Origin: Saccharibacter sp. EH611
Lineage (GTDB): Bacteria > Pseudomonadota > Alphaproteobacteria > Acetobacterales > Acetobacteraceae
Direction: 5' to 3'
DNA length: 64,000 nucleotides
Assembly (NCBI RefSeq): GCF_009834765.1
Contig: NZ_WVHP01000022.1
Span: forward strand, 1-64,000
Part shown: positions 47,772 through 56,867 of the stretch, one piece after another
How positions within the stretch are numbered: the stretch's first letter is position 1
Layout: each line of letters opens with the position of its first letter
Made by a program: the position numbers and the translations under genes
Notes under the pieces: generated by a model
The model's input: the letters and a program-made list of their open reading frames with translations, nothing else
Databases searched by the model: none
What the model was told of the DNA's origin: nothing

Positions 47772-49625
47772 TTAGAAAGCAGCCTGAAAGCGTGACCCAA
47801 TCATATTAATGGTTCGCCCCTGATTATTGGTTGTGCCGACCGTTCGTGAAGGTGTCGCGTGAATATGACTATATTGAACCTGAACGCGATAATGACGGTT
47901 AAGATACCAGTTTAAACCACCAGAAAGCACATTCTGCTTTCCACCCTGCACGCCGCCTGTCAATGACGGTGAAGCGCCTCGCTTGAGGCCACTATTAAAA
48001 TCCATCACACTCCAGCGTCCGACCACCTCAAGTGCTCCCCAATGACCTTTTGTCGGGTCAAATTCATCTATTGCTTGTGGAGACGTAAAGGCAGCGGATG
48101 AATCACGATAGCGACGTGAACGCCCAATGAGCGTATACCCTGCGGAAACATAATAGCCATCAAAACCAAGATGAGGCGTCGGCTGTTGGCGTTGCTGCTG
48201 CTCACGTGTAACACCAACATGATAATATTCAGCCTGCAATAATAAAGACTGATACCGTAAGGCAATTTCTGGCCCTACGGCCCACGCATTTTTAACCCCT
48301 AACAACGTCCCTGTGCCGACAAGGCGTTCGTTGGTTAATCGCGTTTCAGGACGATCCGTTAACGCCAAAACACGCCCCTGCGCATTTTGATTACGTTTAA
48401 AGGACATGGTGGCAGATGCACCAAGATGGAGATCCCAATCTTTTGAGTGAACAGGCCGCCCCGCAACACGCAATACCGACCCCACTTGGCTATCTGAGAT
48501 CGTCGGATCTGCTGTGCGATCCCCATATGTTTGACCTGTGAGATAGGCGCTGGCAAACCAATCTTTCCCATGGGTTTTACCACCGATCGTCATACGCGCA
48601 TCACCCGCAGAGATAAGGCGCACAACCTCTGAAATAGCTGGGCGTTCCATCAGTTGGAAATCGTTAGAGCTCTCAGAATCATAAAGCGTCACACGTGGCT
48701 GGTAATAACCTAAGACAAGCTTGCTGTTTTTAAAGCCCGTATAGGTCATATTCGCTTCGTAAAGCCCAGCTGTTCCATCAACAGTCCGTCCCCATTCGGG
48801 GGTGAGAGAAACGATGAAATTATTATATCGCCAGCTTAAAGGTAGACGTAGGCGACGTGCATTTTCATTCAGCTTCGCAAAACGTCCTACCCCGCCATAA
48901 CGCTGTCCGTCTGACGAGGGGAAACCACCAATATCAATATGCGCGACAAGACCGACTGAAAAAGCGTAGCGTCCATCTTTCGATGAAAGAGTCGGACGAC
49001 CTGAAGGAAAGCCAATCCGCATTCCACCAATTTCCATCACTTCAGCTTCTTCGGTGGCCTGTTTGAAGTCTGAAAGAGAAAGGTCTAACCCATGATCTGG
49101 TGGAGTATTACGCCCTTCTACCCATTGATCAGATCGTGAAGGACGCGTCCATACGGGCATTAACGATGTATTTTTCGGCGCTGCTGGAGAAGGAGAAGGC
49201 TGCTCAGAAGACACAAACTGCGTCTGTGCGACCTCATCATGAGGGTGTTCATGATGAGCCTCCTCCCTCTTCTGCGCGACAACAATGGACGCTGAAGATG
49301 CTGGTAAGACCATACGCGTGCGGACTATTATTGGCCTTTCTACATTTTGCTTCTTTGTGGACGTCGTTGGACGTAACGAAGCCGTTTGGTTGTTCAACCG
49401 CTTTTCCATAGCAACAAGAGACGCATGTTCACGCTCTCGAAGCGCATGTTCGCGTGCTAAATCTTGTTCGAGATGATTAATTTCACCTTGCATCTGTGAA
49501 CGCATCTCTTTGACTTCACGCTGAAGCTCTTTGATGGCTTCTGTTCCATCTTCTGCCCACGCAGGAAGAGGAAATGCCAAAGCAGCTAGAAAAGAGACAG
49601 CCTGCATGTCACGCACACACACCAT
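47772..49625 (-). CDS. OprO/OprP-type outer-membrane porin
   Basis: A 617-residue protein. The signal peptide runs to about residue 24 (Pro-Ala-Trp-Ala), a charged coiled coil to about residue 75 (ELQREVKEMRSQ, EINHLEQDLAREHALRERE), a Pro/Ser linker, and then a C-terminal barrel of the phosphate-selective porin O/P family (RYAFSVGLVAHIDIGGF, RRLRLPLSWRYNNF). The last residue is Phe. Phosphate or pyrophosphate uptake is a family guess. The ATG at 49625 is preferred; GTG at 49637 and ATG at 49607 are other options. Confidence 0.88.
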   Translation of the reverse strand: MVCVRDMQAVSFLAALAFPLPAWAEDGTEAIKELQREVKEMRSQMQGEINHLEQDLAREHALREREHASLVAMEKRLNNQTASLRPTTSTKKQNVERPIIVRTRMVLPASSASIVVAQKREEAHHEHPHDEVAQTQFVSSEQPSPSPAAPKNTSLMPVWTRPSRSDQWVEGRNTPPDHGLDLSLSDFKQATEEAEVMEIGGMRIGFPSGRPTLSSKDGRYAFSVGLVAHIDIGGFPSSDGQRYGGVGRFAKLNENARRLRLPLSWRYNNFIVSLTPEWGRTVDGTAGLYEANMTYTGFKNSKLVLGYYQPRVTLYDSESSNDFQLMERPAISEVVRLISAGDARMTIGGKTHGKDWFASAYLTGQTYGDRTADPTISDSQVGSVLRVAGRPVHSKDWDLHLGASATMSFKRNQNAQGRVLALTDRPETRLTNERLVGTGTLLGVKNAWAVGPEIALRYQSLLLQAEYYHVGVTREQQQRQQPTPHLGFDGYYVSAGYTLIGRSRRYRDSSAAFTSPQAIDEFDPTKGHWGALEVVGRWSVMDFNSGLKRGASPSLTGGVQGGKQNVLSGGLNWYLNRHYRVQVQYSHIHATPSRTVGTTNNQGRTINMIGSRFQAAF

Positions 49626-49749
49626 AAAGCTTTGCACCCTTTATGAGGAAAACAGTGAAAGGCGCTTATAAAATAAAATTTAATTTAAATCTTTGAAAAA
49701 GGCCCTCCCTAAATGTTTCTCCTCTAAAAATCATAAACCTGTCATACAA

Positions 49750-49782
49750 AAACCCTCCCCCAGAGAAGCTGGAGGAGGGTTT
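49750..49782 (-). terminator. catalase gene terminator
   Basis: Arms AAACCCTCC and GGAGGGTTT with an inner CAG/CTG pairing; a T run follows on the minus strand. It lies 45 bases past the katA stop. Confidence 0.85.
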
Positions 49783-49826
49783 CTATGTGTCTTTCTTACG
49801 CGGCAAAGCCTGCTTTCTACAAAGCC

Positions 49827-51263
49827 TTAGCCTGCGAGTGCTTTGCGCACCCCTTCAGCCCACGCTGGATCAGCTTTTTCAAAATGACCAAGCTGACGGT
49901 CAATAATGTGCTGCGGTACACCTGCCATCGCACCTGCGATGTTGTTGAAGAAGCGCTGCTTCTGAGCATCATCAAAGAGACGGAAGAGATTACCTGCTTG
50001 AGTATAATCATCTCCATCTGAGCGATGTTCGTAGTAAGCTGCGTCACCACTGACACGCAATGGCGGCTCAATGGCGCTTTTATCCTCAACAGGCCCACCG
50101 AAAGAATTAGGCTCGTAAAAGCCACCATCCCCAGTTTTTGGCTCATCAAAGCGCATGGCACCGTCCTTGTGATAATTCTTCACAGGGAACTTTGGACGGT
50201 TAATGGGCAGAGATTCGTAATGTGTGCCAACGCGGTAGCGATGGGCATCCGCATAAGCAAAGATACGACCCTGAAGCATTTTATCAGGTGAGAAACCAAT
50301 CCCAGGCACGATGTTCGATGGGGAGAAGGAAGACTGCTCAACCTCAGCAAAGTAGTTGTCTGGGTTACGGTTAAGCTCCATCACGCCCACTTCAATCAGA
50401 GGATAGTCCTTGTGCGACCAAACCTTTGTCACATCGAATGGGTTGAAGTTAACGCGTTCTGCTTCTTCTTCTTCCATGACCTGAATATACACGTTCCAAC
50501 GTGGGAAGTCGCCACGCTCAATCGCGTTATACAAGTCAGCTTGTGAGGATTCACGGTCTCCCCCAACAACCTTAGCGGCTTCTTCGTTCGTATAGAACTC
50601 ATGCCCTTGTTGGGTTTTGAAGTGGAACTTCACCCAGTAACGCTCACCCTTTTCATTCCACAAAGAATAGGTGTGGCTGCCGTACCCATTAATATGACGA
50701 TAGCCTTTTGGAAGACCACGGTCAGACATCAGAATGGCAACCTGATGCAAGCTTTCTGGTGACAAAGACCAAAAGTCCCACATCGCTGTTGCTGAACGCA
50801 TATTAGTGCGTGGATGACGCTTTTGCGTATGGATAAAGTCTGGGAACTTGATTGGATCACGGACAAAGAAAACGGGGGTGTTGTTCCCAACAAGATCCCA
50901 GTTCCCTTCTTCCGTATAGAACTTCATCGAGAAACCGCGAACGTCACGCTCAGCATCAGCTGCGCCCATTTCCCCTGCGACGGTTGAGAAGCGGATGAAC
51001 ATATCCGTCTTCTTCCCGACTTCAGAGAAAATCTTAGCGCGCGTATATTTGCTGATATCATTGGTGATGGTCAGCGTTCCGTGAGCACCGGAACCTTTCG
51101 CGTGAACGGTACGTTCTGGAATACGTTCACGATTCTGGTGAGCCAGCTTTTCAAGAAGTTGATAATTCTCTAATAAAAGCGGGCCACGTGGACCAGCAGA
51201 CTTACTATCTTGGTTGCTCCCCCAGGGAGCACCTGCTGTTGTGCGTAGTGTATTATCAGACAT
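49827..51263 (-). CDS. katA: monofunctional heme catalase, small-subunit clade
   Basis: A 478-residue catalase breaking down hydrogen peroxide. The distal His is residue 54 ([12 protein letters not shown]), a distal Asn lies in [13 protein letters not shown], and the proximal heme Tyr is in [14 protein letters not shown]. Size fits the short clade-3 type. GGAGA precedes the ATG. The upstream gap (51264-51471) has TTGTCT and TGATTA spaced 17 bases as a possible promoter; I see no clear OxyR site. Confidence 0.96.
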   Translation of the reverse strand: MSDNTLRTTAGAPWGSNQDSKSAGPRGPLLLENYQLLEKLAHQNRERIPERTVHAKGSGAHGTLTITNDISKYTRAKIFSEVGKKTDMFIRFSTVAGEMGAADAERDVRGFSMKFYTEEGNWDLVGNNTPVFFVRDPIKFPDFIHTQKRHPRTNMRSATAMWDFWSLSPESLHQVAILMSDRGLPKGYRHINGYGSHTYSLWNEKGERYWVKFHFKTQQGHEFYTNEEAAKVVGGDRESSQADLYNAIERGDFPRWNVYIQVMEEEEAERVNFNPFDVTKVWSHKDYPLIEVGVMELNRNPDNYFAEVEQSSFSPSNIVPGIGFSPDKMLQGRIFAYADAHRYRVGTHYESLPINRPKFPVKNYHKDGAMRFDEPKTGDGGFYEPNSFGGPVEDKSAIEPPLRVSGDAAYYEHRSDGDDYTQAGNLFRLFDDAQKQRFFNNIAGAMAGVPQHIIDRQLGHFEKADPAWAEGVRKALAG

Positions 51264-51471
51264 TTAAGGTCTCCTACCTTTCTATCTGGTCTTGACTGTA
51301 ATCATGACCACTAAAGAGTAAAGACAATTGATCCTGTTTCTCTAATCGACCGTTCTGATTTTTCGCGGAAAGGATATCATCCTTCTACACAGATGGGATC
51401 ACATCAAGCTTCTGTCTATAACGTGATCGAAAAAATACGCTCTTTCCGGTAAAAGAAGTACAAACTCACCC

Positions 51472-52560
51472 CTACAGCAAACGAGCTAACTTCATAAAAA
51501 TAAAGGTCACAGCCATAGAAAGAAAGCAGCACCCCCCAGCGAGCACAGTTCCCCATCCACCCTCAGCAAGGAACATGCCTCCCGTGTTCATGCCAAAGAA
51601 TCCAGTCACAAACGTTGCTGGAAGCATGAGCGTCGTGACAATAGTGAGAATATAAAGACGGCGGTTAGTTTCTTCAGCTTGGCCTGATGCGAGCTCATCT
51701 TGCAGCGAACGCGCACGGTCTTGAAGCGCAATAAGGTCGTCAAGCGCTGCGTGAATTTGCTGTTCAGCGCGGTCGCGCAAATCATCTTCGGCCCATTCAG
51801 GCAGTTCCAAATCTTCATCACGCAGCACACGATCAATCGGCATCACCACACGCCGAAGCTCCGTCGCCCGGCGCCGCACTTTACCAACAATGCCCCCCAA
51901 ATGCCCAAGGTCGGAGCCATGCTCAATGGTCAGCAAAACATCCTCAGCACGGTCAAGCTCATCATCAAGCTGAGCCAACTGACGCCGCACCGTGCCTGTA
52001 AAATCACGCAATACACGGTCAATAACACCAGCAGGATTAGGCGGAATACCACGCCCTCGTAATGACCGATAAGCCGTCCCTAACACTGGGATTGGCGTGC
52101 GGCGCGTTGTAATGAGCAGCTCCTCGCTCATCGCAAAGCGCCATGCACAAATCTCACGGTCTTCTTCAGCAAGAGCATCATCAAAAGCAGGCAAAGCGCC
52201 CCATACGCGATCATCTTCTGCTTCAAGAGCAATGCTGTAATCCGTTTCAGCCAGCATGGCCCCGGCTTCTTCGGGAAAATCTCTAAGTTGTGCGACATGG
52301 GCGCGTGCTGAACTATGCACCGTATCAAAATGCAGCCACGCCCAGTCCCACCCTCGGGTTGCTCTATCCAGATAAGCATTTGACGACGGAGAGGGAGCAA
52401 GAAGCGCTTGAACGGTCTCTGCATTTAAAGAGTGAAGCTCTTGCCCAGGGGAGACACCAATCGCCCAGACAAGCCCGTGAGCAATCGTGGGCTTTTTACC
52501 CCCGCGCAGCGATGGATCTAACACTGTGAAGGGAAAGTTGCGGGCAGTGTTATCGGACAC
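51472..52560 (-). CDS. CorA-family metal transporter, ZntB-like
   Basis: A 362-residue membrane protein. A long cytoplasmic helical domain (about residues 1-300) is followed by two C-terminal membrane helices, with the pore signature FFGMNTGGM between them. The N-terminal part (FTVLDPSLRGG, GLVWAIGV, YLDRATRGWDWAWLHFD) is that of ZntB, which exports or imports zinc. The direction of transport cannot be read from sequence. Name zntB would fit. Confidence 0.9.
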   Translation of the reverse strand: MSDNTARNFPFTVLDPSLRGGKKPTIAHGLVWAIGVSPGQELHSLNAETVQALLAPSPSSNAYLDRATRGWDWAWLHFDTVHSSARAHVAQLRDFPEEAGAMLAETDYSIALEAEDDRVWGALPAFDDALAEEDREICAWRFAMSEELLITTRRTPIPVLGTAYRSLRGRGIPPNPAGVIDRVLRDFTGTVRRQLAQLDDELDRAEDVLLTIEHGSDLGHLGGIVGKVRRRATELRRVVMPIDRVLRDEDLELPEWAEDDLRDRAEQQIHAALDDLIALQDRARSLQDELASGQAEETNRRLYILTIVTTLMLPATFVTGFFGMNTGGMFLAEGGWGTVLAGGCCFLSMAVTFIFMKLARLL

Positions 52561-52711
52561 GGCATCCTCCCTTCATGGCAGAAACATCACCAAAAACATT
52601 TATAGAATGAAGATCTCCACGTCATAATGGTCTTCACTCCATATAATCTTCCGGTCTCTGACACGTCATATCGTCAAACGCAATATTAAATACATTTTTT
52701 CTGAATGTTCT

Positions 52712-52738
52712 GTGGAAGAAGCAGCCTCTTCTTTCCAC
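52712..52738. other. hairpin upstream of ahcY
   Basis: Arms TGGAAGAAG and CTTCTTTCCA (one bulged base) with a six-base loop, in the 286-base gap between zntB and ahcY. No T run follows on either side. It could be a leader structure of ahcY, but it does not match the SAH riboswitch. Nothing else is visible in the gap. Confidence 0.4.
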
Positions 52739-52846
52739 CTCTTGAGCAAAGCTTTATAGTTCTCTCTATCGTTATGGGGACTAGAAGAGCGTTTACGTTC
52801 TGCTCCATTTCCATCAACCCAATGACTGACAGATAAGGAATATGTC

Positions 52847-54142
52847 ATGGCGACACAGGACTATAAAGTTCGCGATCTTTCCCTTGCGGATTGGGGTCGC
52901 AAAGAAATCTCCATTGCTGAAGGTGAAATGCCAGGTTTGATGGCTCTTCGCGAGGAATATGGTGAGAGTCAGCCTCTCGCAGGGGCACGCATCGCCGGTT
53001 GCCTGCATATGACTATTCAGACCGCTGTGCTGATTGAAACGCTCGTCGCTTTAGGGGCAAGCGTGCGTTGGTCTTCTTGCAATGTGTTCTCTACACAAGA
53101 TCAAGCTGCCGCTGCTATTGCCGCTGCTGGGGTGCCAGTCTTCGCTTGGAAAGGTCTAACAGACGAGGAGTTTTGGTGGTGCATTGAACAGACCGTCAAG
53201 GGCCCTGATGGGTGGACACCTAACATGATCCTTGATGACGGGGGTGACCTCACCACATTGATGCATGAAAAATATCCTGAACTCCTCAAGGATGTGCGTG
53301 GTCTGTCTGAAGAAACAACCACGGGTGTGCATCGTCTGTGGGAAATGGAGCGCGAAGGAAAGCTGAAAGTCCCTGCCTTCAACGTCAATGACAGTGTCAC
53401 AAAATCCAAGTTCGATAATCTTTATGGATGTCGTGAAAGCTTGGTCGATGCCATCCGCCGTGGCACCGATGTGATGATGGCCGGTAAGGTTGCTGTTGTT
53501 GCAGGGTACGGTGATGTGGGTAAAGGCTCTGCTGCCTCCCTCCGCAATGCAGGTTGCCGTGTTCTGGTGACAGAAGTCGACCCTATCTGCGCTCTTCAGG
53601 CTGCCATGGAAGGTTATGAAGTCGTCACAATGGACGATGCCGCTCCACGTGGCGATATTTTTGTCACCTGCACAGGTAACGAAGATATCATCACCATTGA
53701 GCATATGCGTGCCATGAAAGACCGCGCTATTGTTTCTAACATTGGCCATTTTGACAGCGAGATTCAGGTCTCTGCCCTGCGCAACCATAAATGGACTAAC
53801 ATTAAGCCACAGGTTGATGAAATCGAGTTAGCACCAAACCGCCGCATTATTCTTCTTTCTGAGGGCCGCTTGGTCAATCTGGGGAATGCGACAGGCCATC
53901 CATCCTTTGTGATGTCTGCTTCTTTCACCAACCAGACATTGGCTCAGATTGAGCTTTGGACATCAGAACCCGGTACGTATGAAGCTAAAGTTTATACGTT
54001 GCCTAAAATCCTTGATGAAAAAGTTGCTGCCCTTCACCTTGAGAAGGTTGGTGCGAAACTTTCTAAAATGACCAAAGCCCAAGCTGATTATATTGGCGTC
54101 TCTGTCGAGGGGCCTTTTAAACACGATCTTTACCGTTACTAA
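52847..54142 (+). CDS. ahcY: adenosylhomocysteinase
   Basis: A 431-residue enzyme that splits S-adenosylhomocysteine into adenosine and homocysteine, relieving methyltransferase inhibition. The NAD site is [20 protein letters not shown]; the substrate blocks CTGNEDIIT and IGHFDSEIQ and the C-terminal end [10 protein letters not shown] are typical. It has the expected length. It serves methylases including RlmH and SpeD-linked SAM use in this window. Confidence 0.97.
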   Translation: MATQDYKVRDLSLADWGRKEISIAEGEMPGLMALREEYGESQPLAGARIAGCLHMTIQTAVLIETLVALGASVRWSSCNVFSTQDQAAAAIAAAGVPVFAWKGLTDEEFWWCIEQTVKGPDGWTPNMILDDGGDLTTLMHEKYPELLKDVRGLSEETTTGVHRLWEMEREGKLKVPAFNVNDSVTKSKFDNLYGCRESLVDAIRRGTDVMMAGKVAVVAGYGDVGKGSAASLRNAGCRVLVTEVDPICALQAAMEGYEVVTMDDAAPRGDIFVTCTGNEDIITIEHMRAMKDRAIVSNIGHFDSEIQVSALRNHKWTNIKPQVDEIELAPNRRIILLSEGRLVNLGNATGHPSFVMSASFTNQTLAQIELWTSEPGTYEAKVYTLPKILDEKVAALHLEKVGAKLSKMTKAQADYIGVSVEGPFKHDLYRY

Positions 54143-54154
54143 GTCATGATCATG

Positions 54155-54188
54155 CCTTTCCTACCTCTTCTTCGGTAGGAAAGGTTTT
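54155..54188 (+). terminator. ahcY terminator
   Basis: Perfect 11-base arms CCTTTCCTACC and GGTAGGAAAGG with an 8-base loop, then TTTT. Confidence 0.85.
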
Positions 54189-54212
54189 CTGTCATGACAA
54201 AGGAGTTTTCTC

Positions 54213-54605
54213 ATGGGATTGTTTAGCGATATCGTCTCTAAGGTCGTTCATTTCGCTACGGGGTCTTCCTCCGCTCAAGCGGCTGAAGCACCACAGGCTG
54301 CGTCAGCTCCTTCTGCTGAATCTGGCACTGCCGCCCCTTCTGTTGCGCAGGTCGATGTTGAAGCTGTGCTTAAAGACCTCGCGGCTAAAGCTGGTCAACC
54401 TTCGAATTATCAGACCTCAATTGTGGATCTGCTGAAACTTCTTGGGTTGGATAGCTCTCTGACAGCCCGTCAGAAACTTGCTGATGAACTTCATTATAGC
54501 GGTGATAAAAATGATACCGCGACAATGAATGTGTGGCTGATCAAGCAAGTCTACTCAGAACTCGCTCAAAATGGTGGAAAGCTTCCCTCAAACTGGGGCC
54601 ACTAA
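54213..54605 (+). CDS. DUF3597 domain protein
   Basis: A 130-residue protein. The N-terminus has a short amphipathic helix and an Ala/Ser/Pro linker (residues 18-48); the rest is a DUF3597 domain (VDVEAVLKDLAAKAG, SIVDLLKLLGLDSSLTAR, LADELHY). The family is common in alphaproteobacteria, often read as a LysM-associated or stress-linked protein, but its role is unknown. AAGGAG precedes the ATG. It stands alone between two terminators. Confidence 0.88.
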   Translation: MGLFSDIVSKVVHFATGSSSAQAAEAPQAASAPSAESGTAAPSVAQVDVEAVLKDLAAKAGQPSNYQTSIVDLLKLLGLDSSLTARQKLADELHYSGDKNDTATMNVWLIKQVYSELAQNGGKLPSNWGH

Positions 54606-54636
54606 GCTTTTCGTGCCCATCTAGGCATCATTCGTT

Positions 54637-54677
54637 AAAAAGCCCGACCCTTCAGAGATGAAAGGTCGGGCTTTTTT
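54637..54677. terminator. bidirectional terminator between DUF3597 gene and sucB
   Basis: Arms AAAAGCCCGACC and GGTCGGGCTTTT with A and T flanks; serves the plus gene and sucB on the minus strand. Confidence 0.9.
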
Positions 54678-54694
54678 ATACGCATAACAGTAGC

Positions 54695-55792
54695 TTATAA
54701 ATCCAAGAGAAGCCGTCTTGGGTCTTCAATCAATTCTTTAAGCCTTACTAAAAAACTCACCGCTTCACGCCCATCAACCAGTCGATGATCATATGTCAGT
54801 GCCACATACATCATGGGACGAATCACCACCTCGCCATTGCGTGCAACAGGGCGTTCTTGGATGGCATGCATACCTAAAACCCCCGATTGAGGGCCATTGA
54901 CGATCGGAGTGGACAAAAGCGAACCAAAAATACCGCCATTAGTAATGGTAAAGCTTCCCCCGCTTAATTCTTCGAGAGCGAGCGTCCCTGAGCGTGCACG
55001 CTTGCCGTAATCAGCAACTTGACGCTCAATCGACGCGAAACTCAGTGTCTCGGCCTGTCGTAACACAGGCACAACAAGCCCCCGTTCTGTCCCTACCGCA
55101 ATACCGAGATTGACATGATCACGGTAAACGACTTCATCGCCATCAATACGGGCATTCAAAGCTGGGTAATCTTTTAACGCACCCGTCACAGCTTTTGCGA
55201 AAAAAGACATAAACCCAAGGCGCGTGCCCTCATGTTTTTCAGCGAATTGATCCCGATACAGCGCGCGTAGCTCACGCACAGCGGTCATATCGACTTCGTT
55301 GAATGTCGTTAAAAGAGCGGCTGTGTTCTGTGCCTCTTTAAGATTGCGTGCAATGGTTTTACGCAATCGGCTCATAGGCACCCGTCGTTCGCCCTCTGAG
55401 GGATCTGACGGCAGGACAGGTGCGCTGGGCATTTTCTCCTCTACAGGTGCCTCAGGCGCCTTTTGTGGCGCTGAGGGAGCTTCTTGTGCAGGAGATGGCG
55501 CATCTTCTTTCTCTGCTACAGTCTTCTCAGCATTTTGGGGGGCAGTAGGAGGCGTGGCATCTTCATCAATTGTTGCCAACACATGGCCAACGTCCACATC
55601 CTCGCCTTCAGGCCGCCCCTTTTGAAGCTGGCCTGACGTAGGGGCAGGCACATCAAGCGTTACTTTATCGGTTTCAAGCTCAACAATGGTCTCACCAGCC
55701 TGCACATACTCTCCGGGCTTTTTTAACCAGCGTGCCACTGTTGCCGTGTTGAGGCTTTCACCCAAAACGGGCACCTGGATTTCAACCGTCAT
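54695..55792 (-). CDS. sucB: 2-oxoglutarate dehydrogenase E2, dihydrolipoyl succinyltransferase (no E3-binding domain)
   Basis: A 365-residue E2 protein of the 2-oxoglutarate dehydrogenase complex. The lipoyl domain (residues 1-77) has its Lys at 43 in ETDKVTLDV. Residues 78-135 are a Pro/Ala/Glu linker. The catalytic domain starts at about 136 ([20 protein letters not shown]), with the active-site HRLVDG near 338. The peripheral-subunit-binding domain that normally binds E3 between linker and core is not there. Start at 55792 has AGGAGCTAAA directly upstream; the open frame extends to 55921 but without such a site. sucA and lpd are not adjacent. Confidence 0.94.
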   Translation of the reverse strand: MTVEIQVPVLGESLNTATVARWLKKPGEYVQAGETIVELETDKVTLDVPAPTSGQLQKGRPEGEDVDVGHVLATIDEDATPPTAPQNAEKTVAEKEDAPSPAQEAPSAPQKAPEAPVEEKMPSAPVLPSDPSEGERRVPMSRLRKTIARNLKEAQNTAALLTTFNEVDMTAVRELRALYRDQFAEKHEGTRLGFMSFFAKAVTGALKDYPALNARIDGDEVVYRDHVNLGIAVGTERGLVVPVLRQAETLSFASIERQVADYGKRARSGTLALEELSGGSFTITNGGIFGSLLSTPIVNGPQSGVLGMHAIQERPVARNGEVVIRPMMYVALTYDHRLVDGREAVSFLVRLKELIEDPRRLLLDL

Positions 55793-55934
55793 TTTAGCTC
55801 CTGTCGTGCAGACATTAACATTAAAAGAAGAGGTTTTTCTTAAAGGAGAAGATCTCTTCCGGTTCACGATACCGTATTTTTCAGCCAAACGGGAAGAGTT
55901 GTTCCATGATATCTTCTGCAATGGTCTCTTTGCT

Positions 55935-56537
55935 ATGTCTCTAACCTCATCTTCTTTCCTAGAATCAGCCCATCTTTCATCACGTACCCGTGCTTTGCTT
56001 TTGCAGCGTATGGATAGTTCTCACAGAGAACCTCGCCATCTATCACACGATGCTTTTTTGCTTTTAGAGCGAATCTGTGACGATATTCTTCCCCAACAAT
56101 TTCTCCTACCCGATGGGATAAAAGTGCCATTAGCATCTCTTCTTGATCAATCCTTAGAAGGATTACGGGATGGGTGGCGTTATGCTGATCTCCCAAGAGA
56201 TCAAGAGGCGTGGGAGAAAGGTCTACAAACCATAGCTGTGCATGCACAAGCACATTATCACCGAACCTATCATGAACTTTCAGAGGGTCAACGTGGAGCC
56301 TTGCTTGATCAGGCTTTAGACGGCTCTCTCTCTAAGGACGTATCTGCACCTTTATCGCCGTATCAGATGTCTTTGTGGAGTTGTGATCTTCGCGCTGATC
56401 TTATGAGCTCTTTTCTTGCTCATCCGTTTGTTCAAGACGCGCTAGATATTTCAGCTCTTCTGACAGGTGGGGATGACCATCTTCAAGGCTTCCAAGCGGT
56501 TGGGGTAAACCAACGTGATCTCTTTGAAGGATTGTAA
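55935..56537 (+). CDS. gluconate 2-dehydrogenase subunit 3-type small subunit
   Basis: A 200-residue protein of the Gluconate_2-dh3 family, small partners of membrane GMC dehydrogenases. Visible blocks: [23 protein letters not shown], and the C-terminal [14 protein letters not shown]. Family members are usually exported by a Tat signal and help export the large subunit; none is seen here. The ATG at 55935 has no clear ribosome-binding site, and the frame is open further left into sucB's leader. It is separated from the large subunit gene by the 330-base origin-like region. Confidence 0.85.
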   Translation: MSLTSSSFLESAHLSSRTRALLLQRMDSSHREPRHLSHDAFLLLERICDDILPQQFLLPDGIKVPLASLLDQSLEGLRDGWRYADLPRDQEAWEKGLQTIAVHAQAHYHRTYHELSEGQRGALLDQALDGSLSKDVSAPLSPYQMSLWSCDLRADLMSSFLAHPFVQDALDISALLTGGDDHLQGFQAVGVNQRDLFEGL

Positions 56538-56627
56538 GTGTGAGATGATCAACGCACAGGAAAGTGTTCTCTCCCTAATAATAAATATAAAAAGAGAAAA
56601 AGATGGAGATGAAGAAGAACCCTGTGA

Positions 56628-56843
56628 GTACTGTGGTACCCGGCTTTCTAAAAATGTACCCCAGCTTACTCACACTGTGTACAACTCTAAGGCTAAGCAT
56701 TCTCAAAGGCTGCAGCACGTTATCCAGAATTGTCCACAGTAAGGCTGTGTACAATCCCCTTTTTATAACCGGGTACAGTACCGTCCCCGGTACTCGGTAC
56801 CCACACGGTCATGGGGGCGTACAATCCCCATGTACCCCAGTAC
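56628..56843. repeat. GTAC-rich array
   Basis: Twelve GTAC tetramers start at 56628, 56636, 56656, 56679, 56749, 56773, 56778, 56790, 56797, 56819, 56832 and 56840. Longer direct repeats are TGTACCCCAG (56655-56664 and 56831-56840), GTACAATCCCC (56749-56759 and 56819-56829), and GGTACCC (56635-56641 and 56796-56802). The tetramer is rare elsewhere in the window. Confidence 0.85.
56666..56754. other. cluster of DnaA-box-like nonamers
   Basis: Five boxes in 89 bases: TTACTCACA (56666-56674, plus, one mismatch), TGTGTACAA (56676-56684, minus TTGTACACA), TTATCCAGA (56720-56728, plus, one mismatch), TTGTCCACA (56730-56738, plus) and TGTGTACAA (56746-56754, minus). Three fit TTRTNCACA exactly. They form two head-to-head pairs, with 1 and 7 bases between the partners. 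DnaA binds such boxes to open the origin. Confidence 0.65.
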
Positions 56844-56867
56844 ACACACATCTACGGAAGTGCGTTC

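Larger units (their letters stand above)
56538..56867. other. candidate chromosomal replication origin region
   Basis: A gene-free stretch of 330 bases between the two dehydrogenase genes. It holds an AT-rich segment (56571-56606, TAATAATAAATATAAAAAGA), a cluster of DnaA-box-like nonamers (56666-56754), a second AT patch (TTTTTATAACC, 56760-56770) and a GTAC-rich array (56628-56843). It lies in the rho-mnmE-mnmG-rsmG neighbourhood, which is origin-proximal in alphaproteobacteria. Short open frames across it (such as 56603-56875) look like shadows. Inference from motifs and position only. Confidence 0.6.

Noticed and set aside
52660-52846. SAH or SAM riboswitch ahead of ahcY
   Set aside because: The conserved SAH and SAM-II core sequences are not present; only an unrelated hairpin is visible.
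55686-55934. N-terminal extension of the small dehydrogenase subunit
   Set aside because: It lies across the start of sucB on the other strand, has no Tat motif and no ribosome-binding site; kept only as something to re-check.
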